Assembly: GCA_030062745.1 (NCBI GenBank)
Contig: CP099844.1
Coordinates: 3,873,481-3,937,480 of the forward strand
DNA length: 64,000 bases
Reading direction: 5' to 3'
From: Capitulum mitella
Lineage: Eukaryota; Arthropoda; Thecostraca; Pollicipedomorpha; Pollicipedidae
The notes beneath the pieces are model-generated. The model was given only the letters and a program-made list of their open reading frames with translations, had not been told where the DNA came from and made no database searches. The translations under genes and the position numbers were made by a program. Shown in pieces: positions 22,483 through 35,400 of this stretch; within the stretch, counting starts at the first letter, position 1, and every line of letters starts with the position of its first letter.

Positions 22483-25400
22483 AGACTTCATCGTAGGCAG
22501 TGTGCCCAAGTGCTTACCACGTTCCGCCAGCCACTCGTGACTGTGCGCCTCTAGCCGGCTGGGGAGCCAGAGACTGCGGGAGAGGAAACGACTACAGTCC
22601 AGATGGCCACATCTGGAATTCCTGACGTCGCCGTAGTGTCCAAAACCGCCGAAAACAATACAACGCTGCGTAACAACTGTTGGACCGGAACCGCGAGAAC
22701 CATGACAGTGAGCATATGGCGACTTAACACCGAAATATGACGCGAAACGGCCGGCCGCCGGCGTAGCTCGCTGGTGCCTGAGGGTTTCGTGACGTTACAG
22801 AGAGCCCCGGGAGCGTTTCAAGGCCACTGTACTTTTCGGCGCGAATGTCTTGTTAACGAGACGTCGCACAGCAATTCGAATCGTATCTTTGAAATCAGTG
22901 TCTGTAGTTCTATCGGATACACATTAGAACAAAAAGTCGTTCACTACTCTATTATACAACATCGGTTCGTGTGATATCCGTTCCACATCACATTACAAGC
23001 TAGGCTCCAAACCATTTTCTTCACGTAAGTCACACAGACACCGGGCGGCGGGTGCGGCCGCAATGTAGAAATCAGTATTTCGCAGGGAGTCAATTTAGAA
23101 TGGTTCTCATTTTGGCGACCATTAATATGAGTATTTGGGCAGTAAATACTGTACGGAAGGAAGGTATGTGTTCACACGATTAGTAGCAACACAAAGAGTG
23201 ATTGCCTTGAAAACAAACAACATTTCAGAAGGTCAAATCAGATAAGTTCTTATCATATGTGGATCCTTCCTAAACACATCTGACTACCAATAAACCGTCC
23301 GAGACTGCAAACCAGAGAATTTGGTATGAAGCGTGCCCTGAGCCCAAGTCACGGGTCAAGGGTGCAATTTCGGCTTCAAATGGGGGGAAAGCACTAGGGT
23401 GTATCCAACCTTCAAAACCGCCTCAATCTCAAGAGCAAATGTACAAAAGCAGGAAGTTCAATTGACCTAAGGTCAATGTCCTGGACATTTCCGACAGATT
23501 CGAGGTAGCAAACTATTGCATTTGTCATTGTCGACATCGTCTATCAGTATGCAGAATCTTATGGCAACCGACGAATTTCACAAAGTGTTATGCCATTTCA
23601 TTTTTTTCTGGTACTTGTTTTTACTAAACCTGTCCTCGGTCAATGACTTGAGGTGACCTTAAATTAATAAGTGCCACAAGGTATAACAATGGTGTACGAC
23701 AAGATACCCCAAGTTTCGTGTCTCTGCGCCTTTTCGTTTTTGGCTAGCCTCAGAAAACCGGAGGGGGGGGGGGCGGTTCTCATGTTGGTTGTCATGATTG
23801 TCATCTCCCCTCCGACCGGTGAAGGTTATAGAGAGTTTTAAACTCAATTTAGACTAATCTAGTTTCGTGTCTCTTCCTTATTCCTTCTCGCTCAGAGTTT
23901 CCCTCCCGTAGTTCACAACCGCTCCCACAATTCAGCATTGCGAAGGGTTCGCTGAAACCATTTTCATTGAACGACCGTCCAGCAAATAAACACTACAAAC
24001 AAGAGCTAATTCCAGAATACGACAGAGTTGCATTTCAGCGAAAACTGTTCCGTTGTTGAATGAAAAGCATAATAATTCTTTACTGAAGACGATACTCAGT
24101 TGTAGCATTTCTAAAGCGGTAAAGCTAACGTCTAATATGTCTTTTACCGTTTTGGCGGTATCGTACAAACACCGTTGTACGAATCAGCGAGGAACTTCCC
24201 CAAAATAAGTATGCGTAGAAATGTCACTTCCAAGTATTTTTGCATGCAGCGTCCTAGGTATAATGCTAATGGTACATTCTCGCAATTTTACCGCAAAATC
24301 TGTTTGCACTCAATAATGAAAACGGAATGTCTTACTTCTCGACATCATATAGGGGCACAGGAACAATATCTGAGGATATGAACGATGGTATGGCAACCTT
24401 TTTCGTTGCTTTTGTCTTTTGTGTTCTTTTCTCTTTTGTTTTTGTGATTGTAATTTATATTGTTCATATTATATACATGATGTATATGTCATGCACAATT
24501 ATACCAAAAAGAACAGATTCCTATTATTTCCGCCGCTACAAGGAAAACGAAGAAGACAAAACCAGACATAGATAGGTGCCCCCAGTTCCCAAACGCCACT
24601 GCCGTTTTCATTGGCACATAACTGTCACAAAGTGGGAACTTTTGCCTCTCAGCGGTGTGCGTAATGAAGGAACCACTACTGTAATTGGCTCCATGGGCTC
24701 ATTTCAGCCGCCCTACAACGCTCTTTTGCTGGGTTCTCATCCCACGTAACAACCGGATCGTAACCTGTGAGAAGATCGCAGCGCAACCCTGTCCGCTGAT
24801 ACATACATCACGACTGCACACTGCTCGCGGATCGCATCACGCAATTTCGAGTACCTGGTCGGATCACGAAAACGTCGCTGGTAAATGCTTACTAGCATTT
24901 ACAAACATTGCTGTTTCCAGCTACAAATTCCAAAACGTACAAGTTTATTCTCCTACTGGTATTGCTGAATGAAACGACGCTGCGTGACTTCCACAGCTAA
25001 CCCAACGCTGTTCCTTCTATCAGATATCCATCACAGAATGCTGAAAGTACCAGCAGATTTGCGTTGCGTTTCCTCCAATTCATACGATAGGCGAACAGTT
25101 CAAGTTTTAACTTCACAACGAGCATAATCGTAAAAGTTTTTGCCGGAACAGACAAGTAAATTTCAAATGTCGTTTACAATATACTACTCGGATCGGTGCT
25201 GAATGTACTGACGACAAGAACGAAACTACAAAAATCGGCGTTTTTTCTGCGGGGAAGAGAGCTTTATTTTTGGGTTAATGGTTCAAAGAAAGCGTCGACA
25301 GTTTTTGCTGTCAAATAGGTATCTTTTGTTATTCTCGTAGGTTGTTTGAACCTGTTATTCATTCACTCGGTATATTTCCGAAACGGGTAACCACCTTAAA

Positions 25401-25610
25401 CGGACCACTATTGCATATAGGTATCAGCATTGGTCCGCTACAAAATTAGTAGCGCCCACAAACGCAGCGCCCGATTTCCTGCAATCCTCTAGTTGTCACG
25501 ACTTCCACTACTGAAGCTGCTGTCTCGATCAAGGCCGCAAGACATTCTCCCAAAAGTCGGCCTAGGTTATCGCATCAAAACGCAAAGGCCGAAACCTTAC
25601 TCGACACGGT
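22482..25610. other. Intergenic, no gene recognised
   Basis: AT-leaning. A modest CpG patch lies at 22520-22800 and a G-run near 23763-23774 next to TGACCT/AGGTCA half-sites (23460-23660), probably repeat debris. Open frames are short and unrecognised. Confidence 0.45.
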
Positions 25611-25930
25611 CGATGGTAAGGGTTCGAGCTGCCCCCTCCCTGCGAGTCGCCGCAGATTCAGCGAACAGGATTCTGCCCGGAATCCGACCGCCTGGCAGCG
25701 CGCGGCTCCAGCAGCGGCGGCGGCAGCGGCGGGCGAGACGCGACTCGCCAGCCAGGCAGCCGGGCCGTCCACCGGGTGCCGAAGATAACACGGCGGCGGC
25801 GCCGGCCGAGCGTGAGCTCCTGAGCAGTCGATGGCAGGATCGGCCTCCGACTCGGAGCCACGAGATCGGCACTGGAGCGTCATCCAGTCGCAGACAGGGT
25901 GGAGGTGAGGGGACGGATGGGGAGCACAGA
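25610..25930. other. CpG-rich island 9
   Basis: GC-rich block with GCGGCGGCAGCGG-type trimers. Open in several frames on both strands, no family recognised. Confidence 0.5.
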
Positions 25931-27330
25931 GAGCCGGGGGAATGCATATTCCTCGATTCCACCGTTCTCAGTGTTCTCTGGCTGGAGTTAAATAAGAATG
26001 CCCCTTTCTCGTAGTCCAATAGCTGAACGGTGAAAGGAACCGGAATGTTTACAAAAAAGAAATGTCCTGAAATGCACCTCTGTTGCTTGTTTCGGTACAC
26101 TGTGTGCCCAACAATCCTGCAAACGGACATTCATTGGACTTTATTGTTCATTGATTGCAGGGTTAAAACACAAACAGTCAGAAAAATGGCCGAACCTGGT
26201 AATACGGTGAAACTGTTTTGGGCGCGGTGTAGCCGAAACCTCGATCGTTACGGAAAGAAAACGAAACACAACGTACCAGTTTCCACTGCAGTAACTGCCA
26301 GGCGATTTGCGAGTGCGCAAGTTCCGCTTTCTGATGCCATAAAACAAAGCAAGCATGTTGCCACGATGTTTGCATCCAAAAGAAAGGAAGCGAAAGAAAT
26401 GGGGGAACCATGTGAACAACGTAATCGTTCCAGTAAAACCTGAAAACATCATACTAAGTGCTCCAACTAAATTCCGAAAATTCTGATCAGGTTTATTATC
26501 AAAAATTTGAAAAAATTGCTTGCTAGACAGATTGCACAAAAATCACACCGGGCGAAACGTTCCTAGGAAATCGCTACAGAGAAATAAACAATGAACAGCT
26601 AAATTGGTTTTTCATTTCAAAATCACCGTCAGTTGACACTAATGAAGCAAAGGACCTTACGAAAATTACACAGAACAAACCAGCTAACGTCTTGTTCAGA
26701 CAAAATTAGGTCAGTATCAAAAGGGACGTATGATTCTATAACGTTGCAACGCTATCCTATTTACGTTATAACGTATATAGGATAACGTTACGTGGCGAAC
26801 GTTATGAAAACATCCGAAGTCGGAGAATCAAAATCACTCCGAATGTTCACCTGAAGCGCCCACTTTGGAACGTATCGCCGTACACTCCGCTGCCGATGTT
26901 TGCCTCATTTCCTGTGTTTGCTCTAGAAATGACGGCTCATCCTTCCCCATCAACGGCTTTCATCATAACAAATATGCGGGAAATGATGAATGGCAAAGTG
27001 TGGACCAAAGTCAGTGCTAGAAAGATTCGCGCAATTTGCTAAATGCCTTGGCGGTGAGGAAAGTGCCTCGCTCCGAGGTTGGCTTTGATCGACCGTGTCC
27101 TTGATCATGAAACCAAGACGAGCCTTTATTTTACATAACGTCATGAACCTGAAGTTCCATTCTGTGAAATATGCGTGTTTAACAATGACCGTTGTCCTCC
27201 AGTTCCGAACGGTTTGAAACAGAACACCAACAATCCACGACATTTCGGTCATCAAATTCACAAATATGTTATAGATGCGCTATCACTTGTACATCTTTCT
27301 TCTCGAACGCGACGAAGGATACCCAATACC
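25930..27330. other. Intergenic with palindrome
   Basis: AT-leaning. A 137-aa plus frame (26030-26443) and a 132-aa minus frame (26141-26539) overlap, and neither has a recognisable domain. The palindrome at 26748 is listed separately. Confidence 0.4.
26748..26789. repeat. 42-bp near-perfect palindrome
   Basis: Two 21-bp arms (AACGCTATCCTATTTACGTTA and its partner) meet without a spacer and differ at two positions. Further outward, ATAACGTT-type sequences at about 26738 and 26808 are also in inverted relation with small gaps, so the full symmetric structure covers roughly 26735-26815. It may be the core of a small MITE. Confidence 0.8.
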
Positions 27331-27339
27331 CTTTCCACC

Positions 27340-27580
27340 GAGCCCCGGCAGCGGCCTGTTCCCGCTCGTCCAGGGGTTGGGAGAGCTGGGACTAGCCGTG
27401 CAGACCGATCGCACGGCGGACCGTGTCCAGAGGGTGTCTGAGACCGGACCGACGGCAGTGAAGAGCTCAGGTGGCCCGTGCCCGGACCGCGCTGGCCGCG
27501 GTGACCGGGATCGTTGGAGGGAGCGCCGCCAGGTGTGCCGAGTTGGACGGCCCCGGCCAAAGGCCGTGAGAAAACAGCAC
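27340..27580. other. CpG-rich island 10
   Basis: Short GC-rich block with overlapping open frames, none recognised. Confidence 0.45.
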
Positions 27581-28370
27581 TGGTGCCGACATAAAGCTTG
27601 ATGCGCGACAGTAAATTAGGTGGCTCGGCACTCGCATGCAAGGCAGCAGTGCACAAAGCCAGTCCTGCATGCAATCTGTAAAAAATGGGGGTTTTGATAC
27701 GTCCTAATTAGATTTTGCAGCCCATCCAACTAGACTGTGAATTTTTCTAGACAACGCCCGTCATTATTTGCATGCCGCACACCGTAATCTTTTTTCCTTC
27801 TGTCATTCTCTTTGTGCATACACAGGTCTAACATCCGGTCCTAAAATATTCAGTTACGGTGAGTCCTCTGCATAATTAAGCACTTCCTGCGCGTGCAAAA
27901 GGTCAAGTGCCTTTATGGGAACTGTTGCTGTGGGTCAGCGAAATTCACACAAGCTCATGAATGCCGCGAAGCCTCTCGGATAATCCAACGAACAAGTGGT
28001 ATCCAACCGTCAGACGCTGGTAACAGACCATGAGGAGCAGAAACATTGAAAGAACAATGTTGGCGCGTGCCGCAAAGAAATGCAAATAGAAGACCACAGC
28101 AAGCATATTTATGTTGGTGCCAATAACCTTCATGGGACGTTAGACTCAATCCAGACATACATAAAACCAGCCGATGTTTGCCGAGACGCAGTGTGTCGGT
28201 TGTTTTCTGTGTCACCCTCCCAGACAACGGCGGTAGAGTTTCGCTCCGGGTCGAGGAAGAACGAAGCAGCTCTCGGGAGCGCCTGCGACCACTCAGCATG
28301 CACAGCGAACCAGCAGACGACCCGGCAAAAACCACCCGAGGCTAATTGAACTGAAGCTCCGGCGCCTCCT
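27580..28370. other. Intergenic, no feature seen
   Basis: Mixed composition without a recognisable gene or repeat. Confidence 0.45.
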
Positions 28371-29120
28371 CTTTATTTATACGCCGCACCTACAATGATG
28401 CCCCGCGCAAAACCCGAGCCAGCGCCGGCGCCGGCAAAAACGCCCGGGGCGGCGGGGGGGGGGGCTGAACGCCGTCTCGTCAGCCAGCCGCCGTGGCCCG
28501 CTACCTCAGAGGCCGGATGCACGGCGCATGTGGCCGCTGATTGAGTGGCGCTCATTGTCGGCGCAGGTCGCCGTCAGTCGCCGTTTGACACCGCGCCCCG
28601 TCTGACAAGTGAACAGTCACCGCCATAAACGGCGGATGCTCCGCCATCCGCTCCGCGCCAGGCAGATGTTAATCGTTGCAATGTATTGATCTGTCCGTAA
28701 AGTTTGCTACGCTTCACTGTCATCTACCTCCGAATCTGACATCCTATGTTTGAAGGCGACTGGCCGCAAAAGTACCGCTTGGCTAACGCCTGGAGTAATG
28801 CGCGACTGCCTCAGAACAGTTCCAGACATCGCCACATCCTGTGTCGACGAGCGACGGTCCCGATGCGCCCCTTCCCTCGCTCCGCCGGAGTGCTGCCGAC
28901 GTGGTCGACGGCCGTCGGCGGCGGCGTCCGAGTGCCGCTCCGGGACCGGACGTCCCGAAAAACGCCGCTAAAAACGGGCGGTCCGCAAAACGGCCCGTCA
29001 TCGGAACACGAGCGGCGGCGGCGGCCGGCGGTTAATTGCACGGGGATTCTGCGCCGGCGGCGGCGCGGCCGGCACCAGCCGCCGCTAAGCTGGTCGGCTT
29101 TGCTGCTCTTCTCTCCGGCG
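28370..29120. other. CpG-rich island 11
   Basis: GC-rich block, with a G-run near 28455-28464, GCCATAAACGGC at 28622-28633, and dense CCG/CGG modules at 28880-29090 including GGTTAATTGC near 29029. The combination of AT cores in GC DNA resembles island 3 and island 14. Confidence 0.55.
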
Positions 29121-31200
29121 AAACACCGCTGATTTGGCCCGCGTGGCGTCCGACTTAGTTAAACAGAACCCGACGGCGGTTTCTCGTTGCAGGATGCGGA
29201 ACTTCACGCGAGCATGGCAAAGGTCCTATCGCGCAACATTAAGGCACGATTTTACTACAGCGAGCTCAGCAACACTCTTTTTACACCGGGAAAGGAACTG
29301 GGTACCATCCTAAACGGCACCTGTTCTTACGATTAAGGTAAGCACATCCTGGGTGTGCAGCGAACTGGCCGCGCACTGAACAGTCGTGTGTCACCCTTTG
29401 CCAGATTACAGGACGATGTGCATGCATTGTCACGAGGAACAAACTAGGCCGGAAATCTCTTAAAACCAAAACAAAACAGTGAATTGCGCTACGTAGACTT
29501 GGAATAGTGTTGTTTCTGGTGTGGAGGGTTTCCGAAAAGTTGTATTGCAAAACACCTTTACCCAAAGTTTGCTCTTATACTTTTATCGAAAAGTTTTTAG
29601 CTATCGAAAATAAAAGCCGGCTTACATCCATATTTTGTGAGCTTAAAAATGTTTATTCCGAAACAAAGTTTACAGTCATATAGCCCAAGAGCAGAAGCCA
29701 AATTACCGACGCGGACGCTACGCCAAGTGTTCCGAATTCCAATCGGCCGTTTTTGTAGATGTTTTTTATGAACCTGTCTCAGTGAGAATGCCTTCTGACG
29801 CCCTCTGTCTAGGAAAAAGTTACAAACAAATGCTGCAGTTGACCTGGCGCCGCGGGTTCGGCGATATTTGTTTTCTCGCCCATCTGTTTCTACAAGACCT
29901 TTGATCTCTCTGTAGAAAGGGACCAGCCGACTGAAAGCGAATGTTTATTTTTCCGCCGAATCACAAGCACGCGGAAACCAGAGACGTCAAAGTTTAACAC
30001 TGCGCCAATGTTTATTATTATCACGTTTGTTTTCGAATGTCCGTACTTTACTCACCAGCCATAATCAGACACGCTGGACATAACGGTGGTTTAGTGGTTC
30101 CAGACTGCGCTATAGCAGGGCCTAAGAATGCGTTATTAGTGCATGTTGCAAAGTTAAGTTGTTACTACCGCGCGCTGACAGCAGTCAGTGGCAAATACTA
30201 AGACATGGCCATGCGATGAAAACAGGGGAACGCTGTCAGCACACAAGGGAAGCGTTTCCTCCTATTCCTCTCTCCATTTGCCCGAGGCTCCCACGCAACT
30301 ATTTCGAGTCGTTTCCCCTTACTGGTCATGCTTCTCGTCTTAAACGCCTTGCAGTAAAAGGCCGCAAGAAGCTTGCTGAGGAGAGGACACTGGTGATGTT
30401 TCGAGACCGCAACAAACCAGAAATATCCAGATTTTGGACGGTGAAAAGGCACACAAGAGTTTGCGCATAATATGCATTCGCTAGGTGAATATGACGGATT
30501 TGTAACGGAGACACAAAATAAGATTCAATCTCAGCGAACGTCCTAACTCAAAACACATACGACCCTCATTCACTGTATGCAATGGGTGTAGCGTAACCCA
30601 CAGTGCCAGATTAAAAAATCAATCAGTTGACTGTTCGTTATGAGATAGGATGAACCCGAAACCAAAACACCGCTGCCGATTTCGAAGGCCCGAAATGGTT
30701 GAAGGTGAACGCCACTCTAGCAGCGAGGCACATCCATAATTTATATTCCTTCGCTCGCCTTCATTCCTATTCACCGTAAGCGATCACCGTCAGCTGCACT
30801 TCGAAGTTTCATCCCGTGTCACCCGTGATCTGAGCGGGAAAAACGGCTGGTGCTTTGAACGTCCCTGCACCTCCAGGTCAGCGATTTTCACGTGGGGCGG
30901 TATTCTCCCCACGCATGTGATTGCCAACGAAAGAGACAACTAGAGTCTTAATTTTGAAACCTCCGAACAAGATCGCCTTCAGCTTTCGCTGCGTGTGGTA
31001 TGTGATATCGTGAAGTTCTACCAGACGTACCTTAAAGGGAAGCAGGAAAAAGCGATGAGAAGAATGGTTAAATGCAATGACTAAATCTAAGACTAGTTGC
31101 CATACCATACTTTTGTCGAAGGAAATGTCCGTAAACGTTCTCACCTTCAACTCCGGCAGCATTTAGGTTTTGATATCTCCTTTCCTTCGTGATTAAAATC
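29120..31200. other. Intergenic, no gene recognised
   Basis: AT-leaning. An A-box-like TGGTTTAGTGG near 30089 has no B box at tRNA spacing, so no tRNA is called. Short open frames are unrecognised. Confidence 0.45.
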
Positions 31201-31760
31201 CCCAGCTGCTTCGCGTCACTCCATTCAGAGAATTCGCGGCGCACGCCGCCCCCGGACATCCGACTCCGGCGACGGTCGTCAGCACGGCGTCTGCCGACGC
31301 CGAGTCGCCTCTTCCGGCTCCAGCTCGCTCGTCTCTCGCCACCCGGCGCCAGGGGCACGGGAACTCCATTTCAGGTGGAGGGGGAGAGCGTTCTGGGTCA
31401 GTTCTTTCCAGTCAACGCCTAGAGGGTCCATGTTAAATCCTAAAAAAGTCCGGGGAGCTGAAGCCCCCTGGCCCCATGGCTCCCGCGCCTATGTCTGGCG
31501 CCGTTTGAGCGGTACCAGCCGTGCGCGCCGTCCTCTGCCGGCCGCTGGCAGACACAGTCGGCATGCCAAGTGGCGCCGCGGCCGCACGACCTGCGGAGAC
31601 CCGGCAGGCGCCGCCTGACACGCGGAAGACTCGCATGCAAATCAGGGGCGCTGGCCAGTCCGCGGCTGACCGCGTCCTTGGCCCCTCCAGCGTCGTCGTT
31701 CCCCTGCTCCCGCCACTGAGCGCCATCTTGCGTCAGGCTTCTGTTTCTGGTCAGTGCGCA
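31200..31760. other. CpG-rich island 12
   Basis: GC-rich block with overlapping frames of up to 135 aa, none recognised. Confidence 0.5.
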
Positions 31761-32690
31761 AACCGCCTTCAGTGTGGCTGAGAGTAGCGTGCCGTCGGTA
31801 AAGCATTCTCGTGGCTGCTTTGCCAACATTAAAGTGGCAGAAGCCACCGAAATGGAAAGGAATGATCTTCGGCTCAGGGGCCTAACGTAATCGATAATTG
31901 CGTTTTCAGTAGAGCCTCATCCCAGCCGCAGCGGCATGGCAGAATCAGAGCGTTACATAGGCACATCCGCTTCCAATGTCGCCTCTCGTTTGGAAGCACG
32001 TAACATACCGTGCTCGGAAGCCGTGACGCCTCAGTTAAATAAAGCACAATTAGCTAAACGCATGGCCCAGCCACCGGCACTTGATCTGCCAAACAATCGG
32101 AGCATTCTGTCTAGTGCCTGCGAGCTGCGCCGGCCAAAAACCCGCAAACCAGCGGTCAATGAAGCTCATCCGTGGACAACAAATTGCATTACGGCTTTTG
32201 GAACAAGCCAAGGTTTACGTCAATGCGCATGCTTCCACAAAGTTGCTCCCTTCATTCTTCATTGACTCAGAAGCTGCGTTCCTTGCATGAAAGAAGGCTG
32301 ACCTGAAATATACGCAGATTTGTTCACAACACACAGGCTTTTTTTAGCTTTCTAGCTTTTGTAGTGGTTTGATTATTAGGTCCCATCTTTTTATTCTAAT
32401 CTCGTCTGCTTGTTGCTCGCTTTGGATTTGTTTGTATTTAGATGGCAACTTATTTTGATGCTGCCAACTTCAAAGCCGTCGTTTTTGTACGGGCCAATTT
32501 GCGGAAGTGTTTATCATAGTTTTCTTGTTTTTTAACCTACAGATTATCGCCGTAATTTTTTTGTCATTGTCTCTTCATTTCCGTCTTGTGACATCCAAGT
32601 ATAGCAATATTTATAGGCTGCTTGTTATAGTCATTTGCATATCTTTCTTTACGAACTTTGCAACTCGATCTCTTTTTTGTTTACGCCAGT
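31760..32690. other. Intergenic, no feature seen
   Basis: Becomes strongly T-rich after 32330. A 61-aa hydrophobic frame at 32507-32692 reflects the T-richness. Confidence 0.45.
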
Positions 32691-32863
32691 AGCATAGCAT
32701 TACTGCTACTGCAATACTACTAACGACATAATACTCCAAAAGTACTGCTAATGACATAACTGCTAACGACGCCACTGCTAACGACAGTAGCTCTACACAA
32801 CACTATTGCCAACGACAGTACTGTTACGCAACACCACTGCTAACATTACACTACACGCTTAAC

Positions 32864-32901
<38 letters not shown>

Positions 32902-33310
32902 CAAGCTAACACTACTATACGACAAAACTACTAACAACAACACTGCTACACGACACTACTGCTACCGATATTAATGCTACCCAAAACTACTGGTGCAGAC
33001 AGTACTTCTACACGACACCAATACTACACGACACGACTGTTACAGATACTGCTGCTACCGACCGCACTGCTATATGATATTACTACTACACGACACTACT
33101 GCTGCCAACACTGTTGCTGCTGACAGCACTGCTACCGACACTACTGTTACTGACATTTCTGCTACGCGATATTACTGCTACCGACATAACTGCTACCCGA
33201 CACTACTGTTATCAACAGCAACACTGACACTACACTACTGCTATTGGCACTACTGCTGTGCGACTTCACTGCTACTGAGTGCCCGTACGCGACGCCACTG
33301 TTAATTACAA
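32690..33310 (+). repeat. Degenerate ~15-bp minisatellite, left arm (CTGCTAACGACACTA type)
   Basis: Many imperfect copies of ACTGCTAACGAC / ACACTACTGCTAC run for about 600 bp. A (TA)n microsatellite lies inside at about 32866-32899. The frame at 32993-33304 reflects the repeat. The same motif recurs in reverse complement at 33.6-34.0 kb. Confidence 0.85.
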
Positions 33311-33590
33311 AACTGATGAAGGCGAAAAACTGCTACTGTTACCATAGGTTTGGTTTATTTCCAATATCTCCTGAACAGACTACGGCAGATACCTAAAACT
33401 TTCCGTGATCTTAAATGAATACCCACAATACCTGATGTGAAAAATAGGCACACAGGTCAACCTAGGTCAAGCTAGGTTGTGTAAGCTTAGTTTGGGTTAA
33501 GTTAGGTTAGGTTGAGTAAAGTTAGGTTAGGTTAGGTTTATATTATTGTTGATTGTTGTTAGGCTTACCGGTTAAGGGTCCGGGTGCGCA
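33310..33590. repeat. Spacer with TTAGG-like and AGGTCA-like runs
   Basis: Between the two minisatellite arms, GTTAGGTTAGG-type runs occur at about 33501-33513 and 33521-33539, preceded by AGGTCAACCTAGGTCAAGCTAGG near 33454. TTAGG is the usual arthropod telomere unit, but this is a short, interrupted interstitial run of a kind common in arthropod genomes. Confidence 0.6.
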
Positions 33591-33599
33591 ATTAACAGC

Positions 33600-34000
33600 A
33601 ATGACGTCAGGCATTTTGGCGGCAGCACCTACTTTCGGAGGTGCCGTTTAACAGTAACGTCATTTTGAGCGGTATCGTAAACAGCGTCATCTTTTAGCAG
33701 TATTGTCGTTAGCAGTATTGCTACTTAGCAGTATTGTCGTTACAGTAATGTCGTTAGCAGTAGCGTCATTAGCAGTAGTGTCGTTAAGCAGTAGTGTCGT
33801 TAGCGGTAGTGACAGTAGTATTAGTGTCGGTAGCAGTATTGCCATTCAGCAGTAGTGTGTGTCATTTAGCAGTAGTATAGTTAGCAGTGCTGTCGTTTAA
33901 CGGCGATGTAAACAGTAGCGCCTTTTAGCAGCGGTGTCCTTAGCAGCGCTGACATTAGCAGTAATGTCGTTTAGCAGTGTTGGCAGTGAAAGTACTGACG
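33600..34000 (-). repeat. Degenerate ~15-bp minisatellite, right arm (inverted)
   Basis: AGCAGTAGTGTCGTT-type units repeat for about 400 bp. They are the reverse complement of the left-arm unit AACGACACTACTGCT. Together with 32690-33310 this forms a large imperfect inverted repeat. Confidence 0.85.
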
Positions 34001-34930
34001 TGGAACCGTTTTCGCCAGTGCTCAGTAGCGCGCATTCTTCATTCTGTCCTCGTAATGTGCCTTTTGTTTTTGCCTTTCATTGGTAAATCAACACACATCC
34101 ATCTGCAAAACATCAAGTGACACGTTTTCTGAAGTCTCAAGTCTACAGATCTTGTGCCCTCCTTAGACTGTGTCTTTCCGAATCGTTTTCGTCTGACCAT
34201 CCTTGGAACCGTGCGCACATTCTCAGCTGATTTTTAATTGGAGAAAGGTTCTTTTGAAGCTGATCTCGCCAGTATATGACGCAACATCTCAGGTTATCCC
34301 GGAAATGTGTGAGCAGATTAGTGAGAAAATACTTTGCTACTGCAACGCTAGTATGCTGGCGTATGATCAGATCTTTTGTGGTCATTGTCCTCACTGGTAT
34401 GCATAAAAAGAATTAAAACATTGTTGAAAGCTAACGAGACCAATAAGAAAGTATTTCCACAATTGACGCAAATGTTTTTTGTTCACTCGTAGTTCAATTA
34501 TGAATGTTTTTAACAGAGGTGCGTGTTGGCAAAGTATGGAAGGCCGAGTTATGAAATTCTTTTACCCAGTTCTCAAGCATTGGGCTCACTTAGTAGGTAA
34601 ATAGGCCACTTGGCGTAACCTTTCCGCATGGTTAATTCCATACCAACCAGTTTTCTTTTCACATAAATTCCTCGCCATTGGGCCCGCTGTACCAAATTCA
34701 GGGTCGTCTAGGTCTAGGCAGCCAAAGTCAGTTAATCGAAAGGGTTCTTCAGTCTGATTATCGCAGTTTTAATGGTACGTGGAAGAGTAATTTCCCGTTT
34801 TCGCTAATGAGGCCAGTGACATTTGCACTGACGCACTGGCGCGAGAGGAAACCAGTAATGAGGATTTAGGGCTTCTTCTTGCTTCTAGGGCCACTTCTTG
34901 TGCATGTTGCTGAACTGTGGTCCACAGTGC
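34000..34930. other. Intergenic, no feature seen
   Basis: AT-leaning sequence with only short, unrecognised open frames. Confidence 0.45.
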
Positions 34931-35400
34931 AAAGCAAACTGAACAACACACTGACCGCGCCGCGACGAGCAACGTCACGCGACAAACTACCGCCCGACAT
35001 TTCGCTCCGGACAGAAACGATTAACCGACTGAAACGAGTTAGTTCCTTTGATCCCCAAACAGGAACGAACAAACCTACCCCGGACGCCGGACGGTGCGGG
35101 TTTTCTCCTGCAGGATCGCTAAAATTATGCAGACCCATTGATTGTTAGATGGTGGGGTATTCAGCGAGCATGGCTTTCCGACGAGTTAGCCAAACAGACA
35201 TTTCTCACGCGCCACGGCGCGCCGAGCCCGGATCATCCTCAGTGATCTGCCGTTCAGACTCGCCGCGAGGCAAGATTCGTCATGATTCATCACCGGCCAG
35301 CACTCCCATCGGGCGCCGCGATCCGAACTAACGGCTACTTCTGCCTCTCCATCTTCGCGATACTTAGCGCAAGTGGGTCACGCGACAGCGACCGCGTCAT
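34930..35400. other. CpG-containing region
   Basis: Moderately GC-rich with scattered CGCG motifs and no recognised gene. Confidence 0.4.

Noticed and set aside
26030-26539. 137-aa plus and 132-aa minus frames
   Set aside because: They overlap in opposite directions, and neither shows a domain, signal peptide or splice context.
30085-30130. tRNA-like A box TGGTTTAGTGG
   Set aside because: No B box or cloverleaf at the correct spacing.
32690-34000. CRISPR-like repeated array
   Set aside because: The units are degenerate, directly adjoining and without unique spacers, and the genome context is eukaryotic. This is a minisatellite.
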